Positions 1 through 7,605 are shown, counted from the stretch's first letter. The stretch is DNA of 7,605 nt from Streptomyces katrae (GCF_000966975.1 NZ_JZWV01000980.1:1-7605), one strand, 5' to 3'. Program-made: numbers and translations. The notes: generated from the sequence alone by a model not told the origin.

Positions 1-61
1 GAGGAAGGGCGGGGCTGGGAGACGGCTCCGCGCAGCGGGACCCGCACCCGCACGGGCCCGG
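1..61. other. Intergenic DNA downstream of the Nudix gene
   Basis: This short GC-rich stretch follows the Nudix stop codon on the minus strand. It holds only weak inverted repeats, such as GCGG/CCGC with a 3-nt loop around 36-46. I see no convincing terminator or start of another gene. In M. tuberculosis the next gene after the equivalent pair is a XerD-type recombinase, but nothing here shows whether that holds. Confidence 0.5.
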
Positions 62-706
62 CTACGCCTCGTACGGGCGGGCCGGCCACGGGGATTCGGC
101 CGGGCGGAGGGCGTCGAGGCCGCCCTCGGAGGCCAGCGCCGCCGTCAGGGCCAGGACGCCCGTCACCAGCGCCGGGTTCCCGAGCTCGCCGGCCAGGACG
201 CCCCGGACCAGAGCCTCCCGCTCCACCCACTCCACCCGCATGTCCGCCTCCTCCGACGAGGCGTCCTCGTACCGCTCCCCGTCCGCGTCCGACACGTCCC
301 GCGCAAGGAAGATCCGCACCGCCTCGTCGGAGCCGCCCGGGGAAGCGTAGAAGTCGGCGAGCACCCGCCAGTCCCCCGCCTTGACGTGCGCCTCCTCGTA
401 CAGCTCCCGCTGCGCCGCGTGCAGCGGGTTCTCGCCGGGTACGTCGAGCAGCCCGGCCGGCAGCTCCCAGAGCCGGCGCCGCACCGGGTGCCGGTACTGG
501 TTGATCACCAGCACCCGCCCCTCCCCGTCCAGGGCGAGCACGCACACCGACCCCGGGTGCACCTGGTAGTCCCGGCGGGCCACCGACCCGTCCGGCATCC
601 GGACCTCGTCGGAGTCCACCGCCGTCTTGGCTCCCTGGAACGGCCGCCTGGTCGACAGCGTCTCCCAGGTCTCCGCCGTGTCCTTGATACCGATGCCGAT
701 GTCCAT
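62..706 (-). CDS. Nudix hydrolase, ADP-ribose pyrophosphatase-like
   Basis: This 214-residue protein is predicted to hydrolyse ADP-ribose to AMP and ribose 5-phosphate in the cytoplasm, using Mg2+ or Mn2+. The Nudix box lies at residues 85-108: G85, E92, R100-E101-L102 and E104-E105, the last acidic residues being the metal ligands. E92 and R100 are each one residue further from G85 than in the classic G-x5-E-x7-REUxEE spacing, as in the M. tuberculosis ADPRase Rv1700. The usual box glycine is H107. SPGGSDE at 122-128 places P123 sixteen residues after that position, the mark of the ADP-ribose-specific subgroup. W80-ELPAG precedes the box as expected. The start is ATG at 704-706, with GGAGG (minus strand, 715-719) eight bases upstream. 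The gene lies 81 bp downstream of pyrG on the same strand, the order seen in mycobacteria. Another sugar-nucleotide substrate is possible; the family call is firm. Confidence 0.93.
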   Translation of the reverse strand: MDIGIGIKDTAETWETLSTRRPFQGAKTAVDSDEVRMPDGSVARRDYQVHPGSVCVLALDGEGRVLVINQYRHPVRRRLWELPAGLLDVPGENPLHAAQRELYEEAHVKAGDWRVLADFYASPGGSDEAVRIFLARDVSDADGERYEDASSEEADMRVEWVEREALVRGVLAGELGNPALVTGVLALTAALASEGGLDALRPAESPWPARPYEA

Positions 707-716
707 GCCGATGTCC
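693..716 (-). repeat. Perfect 12-bp tandem repeat across the Nudix start
   Basis: Two exact, abutting copies of ATGCCGATGTCC (plus strand) occupy 693-704 and 705-716. Read on the coding strand, the unit is GGACATCGGCAT. The upstream copy carries part of the Shine-Dalgarno and the spacer, and the downstream copy encodes the first residues. The start ATG arises at the junction of the copies (GGCAT followed by GG). Confidence 0.9.
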
Positions 717-731
717 TCCCACGACGTGCGA

Positions 732-764
732 CGGCCGGGGTACGGAAGATCCGTACCCCGGCCG
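732..764 (-). terminator. Perfect 15-bp hairpin between pyrG and the Nudix gene
   Basis: Positions 732-746 pair without mismatch with 750-764, leaving a 3-nt loop. The core on the plus strand is GGGGTACGGA and its complement. It begins 23 bp after the pyrG stop codon and ends 25 bp before the Nudix ATG. No T-run follows on the minus strand, which is common for actinomycete terminators. It could end or attenuate pyrG transcription, stabilise a processed 3' end, or be a dyad operator. The structure is certain; the role is inferred. Confidence 0.65.
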
Positions 765-787
765 CCTACGTTACCGAGCGCCGGGCG

Positions 788-2440
<1,653 letters not shown>

Positions 2441-2481
2441 CGCCAAAGGGGGGCTCCCGTGGTCGCGAGGTGAGGTGCGTC

Positions 2482-2511
2482 CGGCGACTTCTCCCGTTTC
2501 CGGGGGCGCCG
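2482..2511 (-). promoter_or_regulatory. Hairpin in the pyrG leader with GAAA loop
   Basis: In the pyrG transcript an outer CGGCG/CGCCG stem (2507-2511 with 2482-2486) encloses an inner CCCG/CGGG stem (2501-2504 with 2493-2496). The inner stem is capped by GAAA, a stable GNRA tetraloop. It lies about 40 nt upstream of the start codon. There is no U-run, so this is not a standard terminator. A role in stability or regulation is inference only, since short stems arise easily at this GC content. Confidence 0.35.
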
Positions 2512-2569
2512 AAGCTGCGGTTTCGGGGCTCCTGATTCGCACAGGCAGACCACCGGTCCACGGGGTACC

Positions 2570-2578
2570 AGCCTATCA
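2570..2578 (-). promoter_or_regulatory. Candidate extended -10 promoter of pyrG
   Basis: The minus strand reads TGATAGGCT, an extended -10 (TGn followed by TAGGCT, which fits the TANNNT seen in actinomycete housekeeping promoters). No TTGAC-like -35 lies 17-19 bases upstream, which an extended -10 can tolerate. A start near 2563 would give a leader of about 120 nt before the pyrG ATG. Confidence 0.35.
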
Positions 2579-2702
2579 GCGCCCGGGGCGGTCCGCCTCC
2601 GGGCGCGCTGCGCGGCGGCGCCGCCCGCCGCCCCGCGGCGGCGTCCGGCCCCGGCGTCCGCCCAGGTCACCCGTTCGGCCGAGTGACATTGTCCCAATAC
2701 TT

Positions 2703-2729
2703 AAGGAGATCACTAGGGTGCGCTCATAA
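2703..2729 (+). other. Strong Shine-Dalgarno with a three-codon frame in the GH15 leader
   Basis: AAGGAGAT at 2703-2710 is the best ribosome-binding sequence in the region. Seven bases later comes GTG CGC TCA TAA (2718-2729), a complete Val(Met)-Arg-Ser-stop frame. It lies about 170 bp upstream of the GH15 start and cannot belong to that gene. It may be a minimal upstream ORF, a relic of a lost gene start, or chance. Whether it is transcribed is not known. Confidence 0.25.
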
Positions 2730-2766
2730 CTTGCTCGGATACCGCTGCACATCGCCGCCGAGCAGT

Positions 2767-2797
2767 CCGGCGAACGGCGTAACAACGCCGGTTCCGG
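2767..2797 (+). promoter_or_regulatory. Hairpin in the GH15 leader
   Basis: Stem segments are CCG 2767-2769 with CGG 2795-2797, GAAC 2772-2775 with GTTC 2791-2794, and GGCGT 2776-2780 with ACGCC 2785-2789. The loop is AACA, with small bulges at 2770-2771 and 2790, giving 12 paired bases. No T-run follows. It lies between the three-codon frame and the gene, about 100 nt upstream of the chosen start. It may be a leader RNA structure or a DNA dyad bound by a regulator. Confidence 0.4.
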
Positions 2798-2900
2798 CAA
2801 TGTAGGACTCGACGCGGGGATCCCTGCGCACAGGAGACCGCGCGACAGCGCAATGCAAGCGCCCTACGGGGCGGACGTGGCCGTTCGACTGGAGAGCAAC

Positions 2901-4706
2901 GTGTCCGGGCGCATCGAGGATTACGCACTGATCGGGGACATGCAGACCGCGGCGCTGGTCTGCCGGGACGGGGCGGTGGACTGGCTGTGCCTGCCCCGCT
3001 TCGACTCCCATGCCGTCTTCGCGAGCCTTCTGGGCACCGATGAACACGGGTTCTGGCGGATCGGCCCGTCGTTCCCGCCGGGGACGGAGCCGCCCAAGGC
3101 GACCCGCCGCCGGTACCGGGGCGACTCGCTGGTGCTGGAGTCGGAGTGGGACACCCCGCGCGGGACCGTCCGCGTCATCGACTTCATGCCGCCCCGCGAG
3201 GGGCACGCCCCGCAGCTGATCCGCATCGTCGAGGGCGTCAGCGGGCGCGTCCCGATGCGCTCGGCGCTGCGGATGCGCTTCAGCTACGGGCGGGTCGTGC
3301 CCTGGGTGCACAAGGTGGAGGGCCGGACGGTGGCCGTCGCGGGCCCGGACTCCGTGTGGCTCGACGCCGACGCCGACACCTACGGCAAGGACCTGACGAC
3401 CTACTCGGACTTCACCGTCGCCCCGGGCGACCGGGTGGCCTTCGCCATCAGCTGGCAGCCCTCCCACCTGGGGGCCCCGCAGGCCCCCGAGGCCGAGGCG
3501 GCGCTGGAGGCCACGACCGAGTTCTGGCGCGAGTGGGTCGACCTGTGCACGTACCACGGGCCCTACCGGGAGGCGGTGATCCGTTCCCTGATCACCCTCA
3601 AGGCCCTGACGTACGCCCCCACGGGCGGGATCGTCGCCGCGCCGACCACCTCCCTGCCGGAGGAGATCGGCGGGGTCCGCAACTGGGACTACCGCTACAC
3701 CTGGCTGCGCGACGCCGCCATCACCCTCTCCTCGCTCCTGCGCACCGGCTACCGCGGCGAGGCCGCCGCCTGGCGCGACTGGCTGCTGCGCGCGGTCGCC
3801 GGCGACCCCGAGAACCTGCAGATCATGTACGGGATCGCGGGCGAGCGGGAGCTGGGCGAGACGGAGCTCGACTGGCTGCCGGGCTACGAGAACTCGGCCC
3901 CCGTACGCGTCGGCAACGGCGCCGCCCACCAGCTCCAGCTCGACGTGTACGGCGAGGTCACCGAGGCCCTGCACCTGGGGCACATGACCGGCCTGGCCCG
4001 CAACGACTACGCCTCGGTGCTCCAGCTCAAGCTGATCCGCTACCTGGAGATCCACTGGAACGAGCCGGACGAGGGCATCTGGGAGGTGCGCGGCCCGCGC
4101 CGCCACTTCGTGCACTCGAAGGTGATGGCGTGGGTGGCCGTGGACCGCACGATCAAGCTGATCGAGAGCGGGGACGCGGACGGCCCGCTGGAGCGCTGGC
4201 GGGAGCTGCGCGACCGGATCCACGCGGACGTGTGCGAGAAGGGCTACGACCCGGAGCGAAACACCTTCACCCAGTCCTACGGCTCGCAGGAACTGGACGC
4301 CTCCCTGCTGCTGATCCCGCAGATGGGCTTCCTGCCGCCTGACGACAAGCGGGTCATCGGCACCATCGAGGCGATCCAGCGCGAGCTGTCGACCCCGGAC
4401 GGGTTCATCCTGCGCTACCCGACGGCCGGCGAGGAGGCCGGCGTCGACGGCCTGGAGGGGGACGAAGGCGCCTTCCTGGCCTGTTCCTTCTGGATGGCCG
4501 ACGACCTCGCGATGATCGGCCGGGTCGACGAGGCCCGCCGCCTCTTCGAGAAGCTGCTGTCGCTCCGCAACGACCTGGGGCTGCTGGCCGAGGAGTGGGA
4601 CCCCAAGCTCCAGCGGCAGGTCGGGAACTTCCCTCAGGCCTTCAGCCACGTTCCGCTGATCGACACCGCGCTGCGGCTGACGGCGAGCGGGGCGTACGGG
4701 GGCTGA
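2901..4706 (+). CDS. Glycoside hydrolase family 15 (glucoamylase/trehalase-like)
   Basis: This predicted inverting alpha-glucosidase acts on glucosyl units from alpha-glucans or trehalose. It has no signal peptide, so it is probably cytoplasmic. The 601 residues hold an N-terminal beta-sandwich domain (about 1-210), opening with the family hallmark IEDYALIGDMQTAALV and DWLCLPRFDS. A catalytic (alpha/alpha)6 barrel follows (about 225-600). Substrate-pocket residues are visible in RNWDYRYTWLRDA (from R260). E391 in DEGIWEVRG is the likely general acid and E522 in DEGAFLACSFW the likely general base. I chose GTG 2901 because GGAGAG (2891-2896) lies just upstream. ATG 2853 is in frame, but its AGGAG is 16 bases away and the extra 16 codons include rare CAA, GTT and CGA. 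GTG 2877 is a third option. Bacterial relatives include trehalases and glucoamylases, so the substrate is open. The gene is divergent from pyrG. Confidence 0.93.
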   Translation: MSGRIEDYALIGDMQTAALVCRDGAVDWLCLPRFDSHAVFASLLGTDEHGFWRIGPSFPPGTEPPKATRRRYRGDSLVLESEWDTPRGTVRVIDFMPPREGHAPQLIRIVEGVSGRVPMRSALRMRFSYGRVVPWVHKVEGRTVAVAGPDSVWLDADADTYGKDLTTYSDFTVAPGDRVAFAISWQPSHLGAPQAPEAEAALEATTEFWREWVDLCTYHGPYREAVIRSLITLKALTYAPTGGIVAAPTTSLPEEIGGVRNWDYRYTWLRDAAITLSSLLRTGYRGEAAAWRDWLLRAVAGDPENLQIMYGIAGERELGETELDWLPGYENSAPVRVGNGAAHQLQLDVYGEVTEALHLGHMTGLARNDYASVLQLKLIRYLEIHWNEPDEGIWEVRGPRRHFVHSKVMAWVAVDRTIKLIESGDADGPLERWRELRDRIHADVCEKGYDPERNTFTQSYGSQELDASLLLIPQMGFLPPDDKRVIGTIEAIQRELSTPDGFILRYPTAGEEAGVDGLEGDEGAFLACSFWMADDLAMIGRVDEARRLFEKLLSLRNDLGLLAEEWDPKLQRQVGNFPQAFSHVPLIDTALRLTASGAYGG

Positions 4707-4726
4707 CGGCGCGGCGCGCGGCGCCG
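4707..4726 (+). terminator. Weak GC hairpin just after the GH15 stop
   Basis: CGGCGC (4707-4712) pairs with GCGCCG (4721-4726) over an 8-nt loop, starting at the first base after the stop codon. There is no T-run. At this GC content such a stem is weak evidence; it may partly separate the GH15 and oxidoreductase transcripts. Confidence 0.25.
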
Positions 4727-4738
4727 GGAACGCCCGCC

Positions 4739-4744
4739 TAACCT
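4739..4744 (+). promoter_or_regulatory. Possible -10 element (TAACCT)
   Basis: TAACCT fits TANNNT and is less GC-rich than its surroundings. No acceptable -35 is present at 17-19 bases. CTGACG at 4703-4708 is 30 bases away, too far. If active, transcription would begin near 4751 and remove the Shine-Dalgarno of the leader frame at 4756. Confidence 0.2.
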
Positions 4745-4755
4745 GGAGGGGTCCC

Positions 4756-4782
4756 ATGCCCTTCTGGGGAAAGGGGGGGTAG
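4756..4782 (+). CDS. Eight-codon leader frame MPFWGKGG
   Basis: ATG at 4756 follows GGAGG (4745-4749) with a 6-nt spacer, a near-ideal ribosome-binding site. It encodes MPFWGKGG and stops at TAG 4780-4782, two bases before the oxidoreductase ATG. Its last codons contain a run of seven G (4773-4779). The tight stop-to-start spacing would let ribosomes that end here restart at 4785, so translational coupling is plausible. With eight G instead of seven, the frame would read straight into the oxidoreductase and give it an MPFWGKGGVA extension. I know no function for this peptide. It may be a leader peptide, a sequencing or strain indel, or chance. Confidence 0.35.
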   Translation: MPFWGKGG

Positions 4783-4784
4783 CG

Positions 4785-6167
4785 ATGGCACCCCTCTCCA
4801 AGGCGGCCACGGCGCTCGCCGCGCTCCGCGAGGACCTGGCGGGCGAGGTCTTCGCCCCCGACGATCCCGGGTACGACGGGGCCCGGACGGTCTTCAACGC
4901 GATGGTCGACCGCAGGCCCGCGGTGATCGCCCAGTGCGAGAGCGCCGCGGACGTGGTCACGGCGGTGCGCTTCGCCCGGGACCTGGACCTGTCGGTGGCC
5001 GTCCGCGGGGGCGGGCACAGCGTGGCCGGGATGTCCCTGAACGACGGCGGCCTGGTCGTGGACCTGCGCCGGATGCACGAGGTCGCCGTGCACCCGGCGG
5101 CGAAGGCCGTTCGGGTCGCGGGCGGGGCGACGATGAGCCACCTGGACCGGGCCTGCGAGCCGTACGCGCTGGCCACGACCGGGGGCCGGGCCTCCACCAC
5201 CGGCGTGGGCGGCTTCGTCCTCGGCGGCGGCACCGGCTGGCTGGACCGGAAGTTCGGCCTGGCGGTGGACAACCTGCTCGGTGTGGAGCTGGTAACCGCC
5301 CAGGGCGAGCTGCTGAACGTCACGGCCGAGGACCACCCGGAGCTGTTCTGGGGGCTGCACGGCGGCGGCGGGAACTTCGGCATCGCCACCTCGCTGACGC
5401 TGCGGCTGCACGAGCTGCCGGCCCTGTCCATCGCGCTGGTCCTCTACCTGCCGGAGCGCGGCCCCGAGGTGATCCGCGCGTACCGGGACGTCATCGAGTC
5501 CGGTCCCGACGAGGCGGGCGGCGGCGCCCTCTACCTGACCGGGCCGCCCGCCCCCTTCGTCCCGCCGCACCTGGTCGGCCTGCTGCTGGCCGGCGCGCTG
5601 GTGACGTACGCGGGGCCCGAGGAGGAGCTGCGCCGGCTGGCCGGCCCCCTGCTCGCGATCCCGCACGAGGCGGAGGTCGTCACCGCGATCCCGTACGCCG
5701 AGCTCCAGTGCATGCTCGACGATCCGCCGGGGCTGCGGAACTACTGGTCGGCGGAGTACCTGACCGGTGCCCCCGACGCGTTCGTGGACGTGTTCTGCGC
5801 CCGGGCGGCCACGATGCCGGTGCCGACCGGCACCCAGCACGTGGTGTGGCCGCAGGGCGGGGCGATCGCCGCGGCGAAGGAGGACTACCCGGTGCCGTAC
5901 CGGGACGCGCCGTGGGCGGTGCACCCGTTCGGGATGTGGGAGGACCCGGCCGACGACGAGCGGGTCATCCAGTGGGTCAGGGACGTCCGCGCCGACGTCC
6001 AGCCGTGGGCGACCGGCGCGGTGTACCTGAACTTCACCGGCGACGAGGGCGCGGACCGGGTGGTGGCCGGGCTGGGCGCCGACAACATGCGGCGGCTGGC
6101 GCGGCTGAAGCGGGAGTACGACCCGGACAACGTCTTCCGCTTCAACCACAACATCCCGCCGGTGTGA
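4785..6167 (+). CDS. FAD-binding (BBE-like) oxidoreductase
   Basis: This 460-residue flavoenzyme of the PCMH-type FAD-binding family (berberine bridge enzyme-like) oxidises a small molecule and passes electrons to oxygen or another acceptor. The substrate is unknown. The FAD domain spans about 35-215. RGGGHSVAG at 74-82 carries H78, the residue that links covalently to FAD in this family. It continues with VDLRRMHEV, TTGVGGFVLGGGTGWL and FWGLHGGGGNFGI. In bicovalent relatives a cysteine sits four residues before GVGG; here the local sequence is ASTTGVGG, so only the histidyl link is expected. The C-terminal BBE segment includes YLNF and YDPDNVFRFNHNIPP. No signal peptide is seen, so it is probably cytoplasmic. 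The ATG follows a G-rich site (AAAGGGGGGG, 5-nt spacer) and the leader frame at 4756. It is downstream of the GH15 gene on the same strand, and its stop is 7 bp from a converging gene. Confidence 0.92.
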   Translation: MAPLSKAATALAALREDLAGEVFAPDDPGYDGARTVFNAMVDRRPAVIAQCESAADVVTAVRFARDLDLSVAVRGGGHSVAGMSLNDGGLVVDLRRMHEVAVHPAAKAVRVAGGATMSHLDRACEPYALATTGGRASTTGVGGFVLGGGTGWLDRKFGLAVDNLLGVELVTAQGELLNVTAEDHPELFWGLHGGGGNFGIATSLTLRLHELPALSIALVLYLPERGPEVIRAYRDVIESGPDEAGGGALYLTGPPAPFVPPHLVGLLLAGALVTYAGPEEELRRLAGPLLAIPHEAEVVTAIPYAELQCMLDDPPGLRNYWSAEYLTGAPDAFVDVFCARAATMPVPTGTQHVVWPQGGAIAAAKEDYPVPYRDAPWAVHPFGMWEDPADDERVIQWVRDVRADVQPWATGAVYLNFTGDEGADRVVAGLGADNMRRLARLKREYDPDNVFRFNHNIPPV

Positions 6168-6174
6168 GGTCCGG

Positions 6175-7605
6175 CTACTGGGTCAGGGCGGCGATCACCT
6201 CGCGGGCCGCGCGCTCGCCTTCGGTGGCGCCGCCCTCCATGAAGCCCTGGAAGTCGTAGCTGCAGTGCTCGCCGCCGATGTGGACGTTGCCCTGGGCGGT
6301 GCCCTCGTACTTGGCGTAGCGGTGGAGGTAGCCGGTGGGCCAGTACGAGTAGGCGCCCAGGGAGTAGGGGTTGCGGTGCCAGGCGGAGAGCTGGGCGCGG
6401 CCCGTCCACACCGCCTTGGTGCCGGGGAAGAAGGCGTCGACGCCGGTCAGGACCCGGCCGGCCAGGTCGCGGACGTAGGGGTCGGACTCGGTGGCGAAGG
6501 GGGTGGCGGGGGTGAGGGCGCCGGCCAGGGAACCGCCGCCGTACTGGAGCAGGATGCCGCCGTTGCCGGGCTGCACCTTGGTGGTGTCCCAGGTCTGCTG
6601 GACGGCGGAGTCGGTGAAGCAGTCGCCGGCGGAGACTCCGGGCCAGGGGCCGGTGCCGCGCCAGGGGCGGGCGGTGAACTGCATGTTGAGCTTGGTGCAG
6701 TAGCCCATCCGGGCGTCGCGCAGCAGGTTGCGCATGAGGGGGTCGAAGCCCGCCTGCGAGGTGTCGAGGCGCTGGAGGATCGGCAGGGGGACGCAGAGGA
6801 TCGTGTGGTCGGCGGTGGCGGTGCGGACGGCGCCGGAGTCGTCGAAGGTGAGGGTCTGGGTGCCGTCGGCGTTGGCGCGTACGGCGACCAGTGAGCGGCC
6901 CATGACGAGCGTGCCGGGGTTCAGGGCGGCGGCGATGGCGTTGGGGAGGCGGTCGTTGCCGCCGATGACGTGGTAGCGCTCGTTGGACAGGCCCCAGACG
7001 TTGAAGTTGCCCGGGTTGGGCTGGTAGCCCATCAACAGGACCAGGGCGAGGGCGGACTGCGTCTGGGTGTCGGCGCCGTACTCGACGTTGTAGGCGACGT
7101 CGATGAACCGGCCGAGGAGGGAGCCGTGTCCGCCGGGGACGCGGGTCTCGATCCATTCGTACAGGGTCATGTTGTCGAGGGCGGTGCCGGCGGGGGTCGA
7201 GGAGTTCCAGGAGACCTCGCCGGCGTCCTGGAGGTCGCGGTGCAGGGCCTGGTAGACGGCCTTGAAGTCCTCGTCGGCCTGGGTGCGGGGGTAGTAGGAG
7301 CCGTTGAAGTGGAGGATTTCCTCCGCCCCGTTGGGGCCGCCGCCGAGGAAGTCCTCCAGGGGGAGGCCGAAGCGGCGGCACAGCTCCTGGATCTTCTTGT
7401 GGCTGGTGTCGATGAGCTCGCCACCGATCTCGGAGGTCTGCCCGTACGCCCAGTGGTCGCGCTGGGTCCACATGCGGCCGCCGACGCGGGCCGGGTTGGC
7501 CTCGTAGAGGGTGCAGGGGATGCCGGCGTCCTGGAGGGTGAGGGCGGCGGTGAGGCCGGAGATGCCGGCGCCGACGACGGCGACGCGGACGCGGAGGGGA
7601 CCAGT
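6175..7605 (-). CDS. Flavin monoamine oxidase family protein (5' end outside window)
   Basis: This FAD-dependent amine or amino acid oxidase would turn an amine into an imine with release of H2O2; the substrate is unknown. The frame is open to the right edge, giving 476 visible residues. The first in-window ATG (7471-7473) is internal: the 44 codons before it encode the dinucleotide-binding fold, with GAGISG at visible residues 12-17, E35 in LYEAN and GGR at 42-44. Next come the family block EIGGELID and a central substrate domain. K305 in TKLNMQF is a candidate for the conserved lysine near flavin N5. The C-terminal FAD block holds HIGGEHCS and GFMEGG (454-459), close to the end at TAG 6175-6177. 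Any signal peptide (many relatives have a Tat signal) would lie outside the window. The gene converges on the BBE-like oxidoreductase with a 7-bp gap and no terminator between them. Confidence 0.93.
   Translation of the reverse strand, partial: TGPLRVRVAVVGAGISGLTAALTLQDAGIPCTLYEANPARVGGRMWTQRDHWAYGQTSEIGGELIDTSHKKIQELCRRFGLPLEDFLGGGPNGAEEILHFNGSYYPRTQADEDFKAVYQALHRDLQDAGEVSWNSSTPAGTALDNMTLYEWIETRVPGGHGSLLGRFIDVAYNVEYGADTQTQSALALVLLMGYQPNPGNFNVWGLSNERYHVIGGNDRLPNAIAAALNPGTLVMGRSLVAVRANADGTQTLTFDDSGAVRTATADHTILCVPLPILQRLDTSQAGFDPLMRNLLRDARMGYCTKLNMQFTARPWRGTGPWPGVSAGDCFTDSAVQQTWDTTKVQPGNGGILLQYGGGSLAGALTPATPFATESDPYVRDLAGRVLTGVDAFFPGTKAVWTGRAQLSAWHRNPYSLGAYSYWPTGYLHRYAKYEGTAQGNVHIGGEHCSYDFQGFMEGGATEGERAAREVIAALTQ

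Larger units (their letters stand above)
2441..2900. other. Divergent intergenic region between pyrG and the GH15 gene
   Basis: About 460 bp separate the two divergent starts, and no frame here resembles a protein. The pyrG side (2441-2575) holds a candidate extended -10 and a structured leader. The centre (2581-2660) is very GC-rich with runs of CGCCGC/GGCGGC. The GH15 side (2680-2900) is less GC-rich. It holds AAGGAGAT at 2703-2710 followed by a three-codon frame, and a strong hairpin at 2767-2797. A weak plus-strand promoter match is TTGTCC (2689-2694) with TAGGGT (2714-2719), but the 19-nt spacer and poor -35 make it doubtful. Confidence 0.7.

Noticed and set aside
707..787. A separate promoter for the Nudix gene (TAACGT near 770)
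   Set aside because: No -35-like element lies at a workable distance, and the strong hairpin follows directly; the match is too weak.
2441..2542. A longer pyrG start giving 34 extra residues
   Set aside because: The extension is unlike the conserved N-terminus of CTP synthases, while ATG 2438-2440 has a Shine-Dalgarno and gives the usual length.
2724..6149. An 1141-codon minus-strand open frame opposite the GH15 and BBE-like genes
   Set aside because: It lies opposite two genes with full family motifs and has no recognisable fold; its low complexity reflects GC-biased codons read backwards.
6265..6894. A 209-codon plus-strand frame within the monoamine oxidase gene
   Set aside because: It is Gly/Val/Ala-rich antisense sequence with no motif, opposite a well-supported gene.
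5885..7471. A 528-codon minus-strand frame overlapping the monoamine oxidase gene
   Set aside because: Its translation is Arg/Pro-rich and motif-free, while the neighbouring frame on the same strand encodes the whole FAD protein.
6175..7473. Monoamine oxidase gene starting at the ATG at 7471-7473
   Set aside because: That start would remove the GAGISG Rossmann motif encoded just upstream in the same open frame, so the ATG is internal.

Overview
The window looks like chromosomal DNA of a Streptomyces-type actinomycete. GC is very high, third codon positions are almost all G or C, and this produces long false reading frames opposite the real genes. PyrG begins with MPPKS before the usual [10 protein letters not shown] block, and the Nudix protein has the actinobacterial form of its motif. 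It carries five protein genes, one cut by the right edge. All belong to known families. I found no RNA genes, mobile elements, CRISPR arrays or obvious horizontally acquired block.

Left part (62-2440, minus strand): pyrG (CTP synthase) followed downstream by an ADP-ribose-pyrophosphatase-like Nudix hydrolase. The same order, pyrG then ADPRase, is known from Mycobacterium tuberculosis (Rv1699-Rv1700), so this is a conserved nucleotide-metabolism pair. A perfect 15-bp hairpin sits between the two genes, and a perfect 12-bp tandem repeat lies across the Nudix start site.

Middle (2441-2900): a divergent intergenic region of about 460 bp. It holds a candidate extended -10 promoter and a structured leader for pyrG. 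On the other strand it holds the leader of the GH15 gene, with a strong Shine-Dalgarno in front of a three-codon reading frame and then a 12-bp hairpin.

Right part (2901-7605): a cytoplasmic GH15 glucoamylase/trehalase-like hydrolase, then a BBE-like FAD-linked oxidoreductase on the same strand. A well-placed eight-codon leader frame (MPFWGKGG) ends two bases before the oxidoreductase start and contains a run of seven G. A flavin monoamine oxidase family gene converges from the right with only 7 bp between the stop codons. It is open to the window edge, and its Rossmann motif lies upstream of the first in-window ATG, so its true start is outside.

The GH15 enzyme probably acts on trehalose or alpha-glucan oligosaccharides. 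The two flavoenzymes have no substrate that can be read from sequence, and I see no evidence that the five genes form one pathway. The most interesting points are in the leaders (translation-control candidates), not the proteins.
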